From JBBSMX01 sp038232935 (GTDB taxonomy: Bacteria; Bacteroidota; Rhodothermia; Rhodothermales; JANQRZ01), in contig JBBSMX010000053.1 in the NCBI GenBank assembly GCA_038232935.1, forward strand, positions 1 through 24,711: 24,711 nt of DNA, read 5' to 3'. Shown piece after piece: positions 15,101 through 20,983 of this stretch. The notes beneath the pieces were generated by a model. That model had not been told where the DNA came from and did no database searches. It saw nothing but the letters and a program-made list of their open reading frames with translations. Both the position numbers and the translations under genes were made by a program. How positions within the stretch are numbered: the stretch's first letter is position 1; each line of letters begins with the position of its first letter.

Positions 15101-16018
15101 TCAGGGGGCAAGGCGTTTCTGCGCCTCCGCCTCTTCCGCTTCCTCCTCGCGGCGGCGCTTCGCCTCCTCCTTCAACCGCTGCCGCTCCACGATCGCGGTG
15201 ATCCAGATCGAGCACTCGTAGAGCCCGAGGAGCGGGACCGCCATGATGATCTGGCTCATCGGGTCCGGCGGGGTGAAGAACGCCGCGATGATGAGGATGA
15301 TGATGAGGGCGTACTTCCGTGCCATCCGGAGCTTCGCCGCCGTCACGATCCCGAGCTTGGCGAGGAAAAAGACCACGACGGGCATCTCGAAGAGCGCGCC
15401 CGCTCCGAACGTCCACATCAACACCATCGAGAAGTACTTCGTGATGTCGAACTCGTTGAGGATCTGGTCGGAAATCCGGAAGTTCGCGAAGAACTGGAGC
15501 GAGAGCGGCGTCAGGATGAGGTAGCCGAACGCGATGCCGAGCACGAAGAAGAACGTGGCGAAGACGGCGATGAAGCGCAAGCCCTTCTTCTCGTGCGCGT
15601 AGAGGCCCGGCTCGACGAACGCCCACACCTGATAGAGCACCGCGGGGGTCGCGAGGATGAGCCCGACGGCCAGCACGGTCCCGAAGTAGGCGAAGAACTG
15701 CCCGGTGATGGTGCGGTTTTGTAGCACCAGCTCGGTCGCGTTAACGCCGAAGAAACGGTACATAAAGAAGTCTACCCGCGTCGGCGCCATCAGCAGCTTG
15801 TCGATCACCCAGTCGGCAAAGAACAGGCAGAGGATGGACGTGACGACGACGGCACCGAGCGCTTTGAAGATCCGCCAACGCATCTCCTCGAGGTGATCGA
15901 GGAAGCCCATCTCGGCGGCGAGACTATCCGAGGGTGCCGCGGGCGCGCCGTCGCCCGAAGGAGCGCCCGCTTTGCGCGTCCACGGGCGGCGCGTCAGCTT
16001 GGATTTGAGATCGAGCAA
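15101..16018 (-). CDS. tatC: Sec-independent protein translocase subunit TatC
   Basis: TatC is the receptor for twin-arginine signal peptides and exports folded proteins across the inner membrane with TatA. The family signature is at about 39-50 (FLDHLEEMRWRI), followed by six membrane helices, with the conserved periplasmic loop FVEPGLYAHEKKG between helices 2 and 3. At 305 residues it is longer than E. coli TatC (258). The surplus is a basic N-terminal extension (TRRPWTRKAG plus a Pro/Ala linker) and a long charged C-terminal helix rich in Glu and Arg (KEEAKRRREEEAEEAEAQ). No tatA or tatB is found in the window. The CtpA-type protease gene follows 85 bp downstream. Confidence 0.95.
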   Translation of the reverse strand: MLDLKSKLTRRPWTRKAGAPSGDGAPAAPSDSLAAEMGFLDHLEEMRWRIFKALGAVVVTSILCLFFADWVIDKLLMAPTRVDFFMYRFFGVNATELVLQNRTITGQFFAYFGTVLAVGLILATPAVLYQVWAFVEPGLYAHEKKGLRFIAVFATFFFVLGIAFGYLILTPLSLQFFANFRISDQILNEFDITKYFSMVLMWTFGAGALFEMPVVVFFLAKLGIVTAAKLRMARKYALIIILIIAAFFTPPDPMSQIIMAVPLLGLYECSIWITAIVERQRLKEEAKRRREEEAEEAEAQKRLAP

Positions 16019-16197
16019 CGGAGTCTACCGTAAATCATAAGGTGCCTCTCATACGATGCGAGGGGCCGAAGATGATCCGCCCGCGTCGTGCCGGCCACTC
16101 GGCCGAGGCGAAGTTCGCCTACGACGAAGGCCACGCCGCGATGCAGACGTGGCCCATCGAAATTTTCTTCCGGTCCTTCAACATGTCTTCCCTTCCT

Positions 16198-16815
16198 TCA
16201 ACGGCGCGCATCGCCGGAGGAGGCCGCGGCGCGGGCGCTCTCGCGGAGGTTCAGCTCCAGCAGACTCTCCACCCACAGCCCCTCGCCTTCGAGCCGGCTC
16301 TTGCCCCCGCTCCACGTAAAGTTGAAGAGCGTCATCACGCCCGGCACCTCGAACCCGTCGCTGCGCAGGAGCGCAATCGCTCGGGCCGCGCTGCGACCAC
16401 TGTTGAGGATGTCGTCTACGAGCACGACGGGCTCGCTCCGGTCGAGCGGCCCCTCGACGAGGCGGCGACGGCCATATGCCTTCCGGCGCTCGCGGATGAA
16501 ACCGCCCTTGAACTTCGGCTGCCCGTCGTCCGTGCCCGCGCCGAGCACGGAGCACACGATGGGAAACGACCCGTACCCGAACCCTGCCACCTGATACACC
16601 GAGCGCGAGCGCAGCCTCTCGGCTAGCACCTCGCCGATCTCGTCGAAGATCTCCCCCTCCAGCATCGGGATGCGCGTATCGAGCAGCCAGCCGATGGGCT
16701 GCCCGCGCGGGTCGGTAATCGGCTCCTGATCGCGCCGGACGAGGGCGCGCTGGTAGAGCTGATGCCCCAGCCGCGCGAGGGCCGACTCCGGAACCGAGCT
16801 GAAATCGTTTGCCAT
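16198..16815 (-). CDS. Orotate phosphoribosyltransferase-like protein
   Basis: A 205-residue type I phosphoribosyltransferase. The PRPP-binding loop VVLVDDILNSGRSA (130-143) has the paired Asp residues and the small-residue turn of the family. Upstream are a hood-like region (GWLLDTRIPMLEGEIFDEIGE) and a flexible-loop candidate rich in Lys and Arg (KFKGGFIRERRKAYGRRR, 101-118). It resembles orotate phosphoribosyltransferase, which makes OMP in pyrimidine synthesis, but diverges enough that the base used is uncertain. The start is ATG 16815 (MANDFSS). The frame is open to 16980 without family-like residues. It lies 165 bp downstream of glyA. A 179-bp gap to tatC holds no convincing gene. Confidence 0.78.
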   Translation of the reverse strand: MANDFSSVPESALARLGHQLYQRALVRRDQEPITDPRGQPIGWLLDTRIPMLEGEIFDEIGEVLAERLRSRSVYQVAGFGYGSFPIVCSVLGAGTDDGQPKFKGGFIRERRKAYGRRRLVEGPLDRSEPVVLVDDILNSGRSAARAIALLRSDGFEVPGVMTLFNFTWSGGKSRLEGEGLWVESLLELNLRESARAAASSGDARR

Positions 16816-16980
16816 GGGGAGAGGAAAGCGCCGGGCCGAGCCGGAATCACAGGGTCTGGAATCTACGAACGTGGGGCGCTCACAAAAAACCGTAGCTCCC
16901 GATATTCGTTCCGACACGGGAATGATACGTGAACGCGGAGGGTGGAGCCGGTGTCTATCCTCGGCCTCGCGCATCAACAT

Positions 16981-18288
16981 TCACGCCAGCACGCTGTTGT
17001 CGTAGAGCGGGAACCGCTCACTCATTACGAACACCTCGCGGCGGACCATCTCGCGCGTCCCCTCGCTCTTCGGCTTCGAGAGCACCCGGTCGATGAGGCC
17101 GACGACGTCGCGGACGGCGTCCGGCCCGAGCCCGCGCGTCGTCACCGCCGGCGTGCCGACCCGGATGCCGCTCGTGACGAACGGGCTCTCGGGGTCGAAC
17201 GGAACCATGTTCTTGTTGACCGTGATGTCGGCCTCGCCGAGGAGCGTCTCGGCTTCCTTGCCGGTGAGCCCCTTGCTCTGCAGGTCGATCAGCAGGAGGT
17301 GGTTGTCGGTGCCACCGCTGACGACGTCGTACCCGTGCTCGACGAACGCCTCGGCCATCGCCGCCGCGTTCTCGATCACCCGGCGGCCGTAGTCGGCGAA
17401 GGCCGGTTCGAGCGCCTCGCCGAAGGCGACCGCCTTTGCGGCGATCACGTGCATGAGCGGCCCGCCGATCACGCCGGGGAACACGGCCGAGTCGAGCAGC
17501 TCGCTCATCATCTTCGGCTTGCCGCTCTTCCACGTCTTCCCGAACGGGTTCTCCGTGTCGGTGCCGATGAGGAGCATCCCGCCGCGCGGGCCGCGCAGCG
17601 TCTTGTGCGTCGTCGTCGAGACGATGTGGGCGTGGGGGAGCGGGTCGTTCAACAAGTCCACGGCGATGAGGCCAGCGGTGTGGGCCATGTCCACCCACAG
17701 GAGCGCGCCCACCTCGTCGGCGATGGCACGGAACGCCTCGTAGTCGAAGTCGCGGCTGTAGGCGCTCGCCCCGACGGAGATCATCTTCGGCTGGACCTCG
17801 CGCGCTTTCGCCCGCACCTTCTCCATGTCGATCCGCCCCGCGAGGTCGCCGTCGGGCTCGACGCCGTAGAAGTGCGCGTCGTAGAGGATGCCGGAGAAGT
17901 TGACGGGCGAGCCGTGGGTGAGGTGGCCGCCGTGGGCGAGGTCGAGGCCGAGGAGGCGGTCGCCGGGCTCCATCACGGCGAGGTAGATGGCGTGGTTGGC
18001 CGTCGCGCCGGAGTGCGGCTGCACATTGACCCACGCTGCCCCGAACAGCTTTTTGGCTCGCTCCTGCGCGAGGACTTCGGCCTGGTCCACGAACTCGCAG
18101 CCGCCGTAGTACCGCTTGCCCGGCCGTCCCTCGGCATACTTGTTCGTGAGCGGCGTGCCCATCGCCTGCAGCACGGCTTTCGAGACGAAGTTCTCGGACG
18201 CGATCAGCTCGAGGCCATCGTTCTGCCGGTCGATCTCGCGCTGGATGACGGAGTAGACATCGGGGTCCTGTGTACGAAGGTCTTCCAT
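16981..18288 (-). CDS. glyA: Serine hydroxymethyltransferase
   Basis: A PLP enzyme that interconverts serine plus tetrahydrofolate with glycine plus methylene-tetrahydrofolate, the main source of one-carbon units. At 435 residues it is slightly longer than E. coli GlyA (417) and complete. Key motifs are LELIASENFVSKAVLQAMG near the N-terminus, NKYAEGRPGKRYYGGCEFVD (49-68), PHSGATANHAIYLA, LWVDMAHTAGLIA, and the PLP lysine Lys229 in VSTTTHKTLRGPRGG. The C-terminal domain carries the substrate-binding RVGTPAVTTRG. The start is ATG 18288. The 90 bp upstream holds four 7-bp tandem repeats and a REP-like palindrome rather than an obvious promoter. Confidence 0.98.
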   Translation of the reverse strand: MEDLRTQDPDVYSVIQREIDRQNDGLELIASENFVSKAVLQAMGTPLTNKYAEGRPGKRYYGGCEFVDQAEVLAQERAKKLFGAAWVNVQPHSGATANHAIYLAVMEPGDRLLGLDLAHGGHLTHGSPVNFSGILYDAHFYGVEPDGDLAGRIDMEKVRAKAREVQPKMISVGASAYSRDFDYEAFRAIADEVGALLWVDMAHTAGLIAVDLLNDPLPHAHIVSTTTHKTLRGPRGGMLLIGTDTENPFGKTWKSGKPKMMSELLDSAVFPGVIGGPLMHVIAAKAVAFGEALEPAFADYGRRVIENAAAMAEAFVEHGYDVVSGGTDNHLLLIDLQSKGLTGKEAETLLGEADITVNKNMVPFDPESPFVTSGIRVGTPAVTTRGLGPDAVRDVVGLIDRVLSKPKSEGTREMVRREVFVMSERFPLYDNSVLA

Positions 18289-18290
18289 GA

Positions 18291-18318
18291 GTCGGGAGTC
18301 AGGGGTCGAGAGTCGGGG
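18291..18318. repeat. Four tandem 7-bp repeats upstream of glyA
   Basis: Four successive heptamers fit the consensus GTCRRGR: GTCGGGA, GTCAGGG, GTCGAGA, GTCGGGG. The array starts two bases before the glyA ATG in genome order, so it occupies the leader of the gene. Confidence 0.7.
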
Positions 18319-18336
18319 GTGTGAAACGCGGTTCTG

Positions 18337-18360
18337 TAGGGGCGAAGCGTGCTTCGTCCA
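18337..18360. repeat. Imperfect palindrome, REP-like copy 3
   Basis: The start TAGGGGCG is shared with the copy at 13296. CGAAGC at 18343-18348 pairs with GCTTCG at 18351-18356 around a two-base centre, and the outer bases pair with one G-T mismatch (GGG with TCC). It lies between the DUF4359 stop and the glyA start. Confidence 0.6.
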
Positions 18361-18378
18361 CTGGCGCTTGGGGCGGCG

Positions 18379-18705
18379 TCACTCAAGGCTATCGGGGCGC
18401 TTAATCTCGAAGAAGAGGGTGGCGATGCCGAGGAACTTCCAGTCCTCTTCCTCGCGGGCGCGCCCGTCGAGATCCAAGGTATACACGCTCGCGACGAGGT
18501 AGTTATCGCGGTCGGCGAAGCGGCGGACGAGCCGGCCGGCGGCCATTCCGCCGAGTTCGCCGAGCAGGCCGCCGGCGGGAGTGTTCCGCGCCACGTCTGC
18601 GATCTCGTCGGCGACGTTGTCTTCGGCGAACTCGGCGAACTCGTCCGGACCAGGGTTGGTGACAGCGAGCACGACGATGAGGGCGAGCAGCAGCAACAGG
18701 CGCAT
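18379..18705 (-). CDS. DUF4359-like secreted small protein
   Basis: A 108-residue protein with an N-terminal signal or anchor helix (RLLLLLALIVVLAVTNPGPD). The remainder has an acidic helix (EFAEFAEDNVADEIADVA), a glycine-rich middle (AGGLLGELGGMAAGRLVRR), and a C-terminal strand region (NYLVASVYTLDL, WKFLGIATLFFEI). The TNP-x-P turn after the signal and the YLVASVYT/FLGIA pattern fit the DUF4359 family, whose function is unknown. It is probably periplasmic or lipid-facing. It is separated from the DUF4159 gene upstream by 110 bp containing inverted arrays of 7-bp repeats. Confidence 0.72.
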   Translation of the reverse strand: MRLLLLLALIVVLAVTNPGPDEFAEFAEDNVADEIADVARNTPAGGLLGELGGMAAGRLVRRFADRDNYLVASVYTLDLDGRAREEEDWKFLGIATLFFEIKRPDSLE

Positions 18706-18713
18706 CTGGGAAA

Positions 18714-18812
18714 GGGTAAAGGGTGAGGGGTGAAGGGTAAAGAAAGGGACGGAGGAACGGCCACCGAGATCGGCTCAGCCTCCTTTTACCCTTTTCACTT
18801 TACCCTTCACCC
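18714..18812. repeat. Two inverted arrays of 7-bp repeats (GGGTRAR)
   Basis: 18714-18741 is four tandem heptamers (GGGTAAA, GGGTGAG, GGGTGAA, GGGTAAA). The region 18784-18812 holds similar units on the opposite strand. The 15-mer at 18728-18742 is the exact reverse complement of 18798-18812, so a hairpin with a 55-base loop can form. The arrays fill most of the gap between the DUF4159 stop and the DUF4359 start. Confidence 0.8.
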
Positions 18813-18815
18813 TTT

Positions 18816-19478
18816 CTACTGCGTCATCGCGTAGACGAGCAGGTTCGTTCCCATCCGGAGGGCCGCCTGCCGTTTCTCCGCTGGATCGTGGTGCACGTGC
18901 TCCGGCTCCCACCCGTCGCCGATGTCGCTCTCGTACGAATAGAACACGACGAGCCGCCCCTCGTGGAACAGCCCGAATCCCTGCGCGGGCTTCCCGTCGT
19001 GCTCGTGGATCTTGGGCAGCCCGTTGGGGAACTGGAAGTGCGCGTGGTAGATCGGGTGGTCGAACGGGACGGGGACGAACTCCTGCTCGGGGAAGACCTT
19101 CTTCATCTCCTGCCGGATCGTCTGGTCCAGCCCGTAGTCGTCGTTGATGTGGAGGAAGCCGCCGCCGATGAGGTAGCGGCGAAGCCGCTCAACCTCGCGG
19201 TCGGTGAAGCGGACGGTGCCGTGGCCGTTGAGGTAGAGGTACGGATACTGGAACAGCTTGTCGCTGGTCAACTCGACGATATCCTCTTTCGGAGCCACGT
19301 CCAGCAGGGTGTTCTCCCGCACGAAGGCGAGCAGGTTCGGGAGCGATTCCTCGCCGCTGTACCAGTCGCCGCCGCCGCCGTACTTCACGCGCGCGACCGT
19401 GATGTCGTGACGGTCGGACTGCGCGGGCGCTTCGCTTGCGAGCGCAACGAGGAGCAGCAGGCAGAGCACACGCTTCAT
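18816..19478 (-). CDS. DUF4159 domain-containing secreted protein
   Basis: A 220-residue protein from ATG 19478 with a cleavable signal peptide (KRVLCLLLLVALASEAPAQ). The mature part is one DUF4159 domain: ITVARVKYGGGGDWYSGEESLPNLL, the YPYLYLNGHGTVRF strand, the glycine-rich GGGFLHINDDYGLD, then HPIYHAHFQFPNGLPKIHEHDG and FYSYESDIGDGWEPEHVH. The fold resembles glutamine-amidotransferase/ThuA-like proteins in layout, but catalytic function is not established. In Bacteroidota such proteins often occur with MoxR-type ATPases and VWA proteins. A MoxR/ChlI-type ATPase is in this window but 11 kb away. It is the first gene left of the putative replication origin and is transcribed away from it. 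Confidence 0.85.
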   Translation of the reverse strand: MKRVLCLLLLVALASEAPAQSDRHDITVARVKYGGGGDWYSGEESLPNLLAFVRENTLLDVAPKEDIVELTSDKLFQYPYLYLNGHGTVRFTDREVERLRRYLIGGGFLHINDDYGLDQTIRQEMKKVFPEQEFVPVPFDHPIYHAHFQFPNGLPKIHEHDGKPAQGFGLFHEGRLVVFYSYESDIGDGWEPEHVHHDPAEKRQAALRMGTNLLVYAMTQ

Positions 19479-19592
19479 AGGTAGGGCTAGAGTGATGCGG
19501 ACGAGAGCGGGGTTCAACGGGCAGGACGGTCGCAGGTTTTCGTCCTGATCTCCGAACGCGAGATGCCCGCCGCGTGGTGTGTAGCACGCATT

Positions 19593-19994
19593 TTTTCCAC
19601 CGTGTGGAGAACGGTGTGGACAAGGGTGGACGCTTCGGGGACAACGTCGGCGCCGCGATGACCTGTAGAAACCCCGTCGCTGTCAAGCCCGATCGGTCCA
19701 CGGGTTATCCAGCCTCCGTCCACAGTCCCTGGGGTGTGGATGAGAAGTGGATAGGGGATTCCCTCACTTGTGGACGAGCGTGTACAAGTGGACAAGCGAC
19801 TCGGATCGCTGCTCACTGCCTCTGTCGCAGCGTGATGGGGCAGTAGCGTTGTGGATAGAATCGAGGATAACCCCCCTCTTTATGCACGCCTTTCCACACG
19901 TCTGCCCCCGGCTCGCTTTTCCACATGTCCACAGGCCCTACTACTAAAACAACTACTCTATTAAATACTTTATATAATTAGGTCGTGTGGATTA
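19593..19994. other. Putative chromosomal replication origin (oriC): DnaA-box cluster
   Basis: This lies in the only long gap of the window, 19479-20097. Measured against the DnaA box TTATCCACA (TGTGGATAA), I find six nonamers with one mismatch: 19603-19611, 19615-19623, 19735-19743, 19850-19858, 19917-19925 and 19986-19994. At least seven more have two mismatches (19593, 19705, 19746, 19769, 19787, 19890 and 19925 as starts). The boxes occur on both strands and end against an AT-rich tract with a DnaA-trio-like run. Gene directions diverge from here. The rest of the gap, 19479-19592, shows only a 7-bp inverted repeat (19522-19528 with 19541-19547). 19995-20097 is the leader of the stress-protein gene. 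Confidence 0.8.
19938..19980. other. DnaA-trio-like run and AT-rich unwinding element
   Basis: CTACTACTA at 19938-19946 is followed by a further CTACT-CTA at 19953-19960. Its complement reads 3'-GATGATGAT-5', the form of the DnaA-trio on which DnaA builds its filament on single strands. It starts five bases after the last DnaA-like box (ending 19933). The DNA from 19945 to 19980 is strongly AT-rich in an otherwise GC-rich window, as expected of the duplex-unwinding element. Confidence 0.7.
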
Positions 19995-20097
19995 CCGGAG
20001 AGGTACTCTTTATACCGGCGTATATCAATCCGATCAGGTACGCCTCTCCTGCTTGCGGCGTACCTTTAGCGCGGCCTCCCCTTCTGCCGGACTCCTT

Positions 20098-20955
20098 ATG
20101 CTCAAACGTATTCTCGTCGCGCTCGACTATGACGCCGACACCTCCGTCGCTACCCGCTATGCGGTGGAGATCGCCCAACGCTCCGGTGCTGAAGTGACGG
20201 GGCTCGCCATCGTGGACACCAAAGGCATCAAAGCTGAAGCCACCGGGGCCGGGATCGGCGCGATGTACTTCGCGGAGAAGCTCCAGCACAAGCTTTCGGA
20301 CGAGGCCCGCGCCCAGGCCCGCCACCTCCTTCGCGGGTTCGCCGACGAACTCGACGGCGCAGGTGTTCTCCACGGAAACGATCACGTCGAGGAAGGCGTC
20401 CCCTTCGAGCGGATCGTGGAGGACATGAAGTACCACGACTTGCTCATCGCCGGCCACGAGTCGCACTTCTTCTACCCGAACCGCGACAAGCGAACGCGGA
20501 CGATGGACGAGGTCGTGGAGCAGGGGGCCGCGGCGACGCTCGTCGTGGAAGCGACGTACCGCCCCATCCGCCGCGTGCTCGTCGCCTACGACCGGAGCGT
20601 CAGTGCCGCACGCGCCATGCAGAAGTTCGCCGAACTCGACCCGTTCGACGCCGAGCACATCGAGATCGAGATCGTCAACATTCGGGCCGATGGGGACCAA
20701 GCCAGAGCCGAGTCAGAGTTGATGCTGAGCCTCGCCACATCCTACCTCGAGGCCCACGGCTTCGCCTCGGTGAAAGCCACGAGCCTGCCCGGCGGTAGCC
20801 CCAAAGACCGCCTGCTCGAACACGCCAGCGCCACCCATGCCGACCTCATCGTGGCGGGAGCTCACTCGCGGTCCGGCTTGAAAGCGTTCTTCGTCGGTTC
20901 GACCGCCAGCGGGCTGATCGATGCCGCCACCATCCCACTGTTCCTCTACCACTGA
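20098..20955 (+). CDS. Universal stress protein, tandem UspA domains
   Basis: A 285-residue cytoplasmic protein with two Usp domains. Domain 1 (about 1-155) begins MLKRILVALDYDADTSVATRYAVEIA and contains DLLIAGHESHFFY. Domain 2 (about 158-285) begins RRVLVAYDRSVSAARAMQKFAEL and ends ADLIVAGAHSRSGLKAFFVG followed by STASGLIDAATIPLFLYH. The second domain keeps the G-x2-x-G...G-S/T nucleotide-loop pattern of ATP-binding Usp proteins, whereas in the first it is replaced by an acidic and basic stretch (NRDKRTRTMDEVV). I use ATG 20098, since the open frame back to 19987 would run through the putative origin's last DnaA box. It is the first gene to the right of the putative origin and is transcribed away from it. 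Confidence 0.88.
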   Translation: MLKRILVALDYDADTSVATRYAVEIAQRSGAEVTGLAIVDTKGIKAEATGAGIGAMYFAEKLQHKLSDEARAQARHLLRGFADELDGAGVLHGNDHVEEGVPFERIVEDMKYHDLLIAGHESHFFYPNRDKRTRTMDEVVEQGAAATLVVEATYRPIRRVLVAYDRSVSAARAMQKFAELDPFDAEHIEIEIVNIRADGDQARAESELMLSLATSYLEAHGFASVKATSLPGGSPKDRLLEHASATHADLIVAGAHSRSGLKAFFVGSTASGLIDAATIPLFLYH

Positions 20956-20983
20956 CGTGGCCTCCGGCGAGGCCTCTACGTCA
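20953..20983. terminator. Hairpin pairing the stop codons of convergent genes
   Basis: TGACGT-GGCCTC at 20953-20964 pairs with GAGGCC-(tct)-ACGTCA at 20969-20983 around a four-base loop, giving 12 paired bases with a three-base bulge. The TGA stop of the stress-protein gene (20953-20955) pairs exactly with TCA at 20981-20983, the TGA stop of comEC. There is no T run on either side. Confidence 0.5.

Noticed and set aside
16019..16197. Possible small gene (such as tatA) in the gap between tatC and the phosphoribosyltransferase gene
   Set aside because: Frames on both strands are short or run into the phosphoribosyltransferase gene, and none shows a TatA helix or other known family.
16942..18324. 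460-codon open frame on the plus strand
   Set aside because: It is antisense to glyA over its whole length and has no recognisable domain.
18291..18812. CRISPR array
   Set aside because: The repeats are 7-bp units in direct tandem with no spacers and no cas genes.
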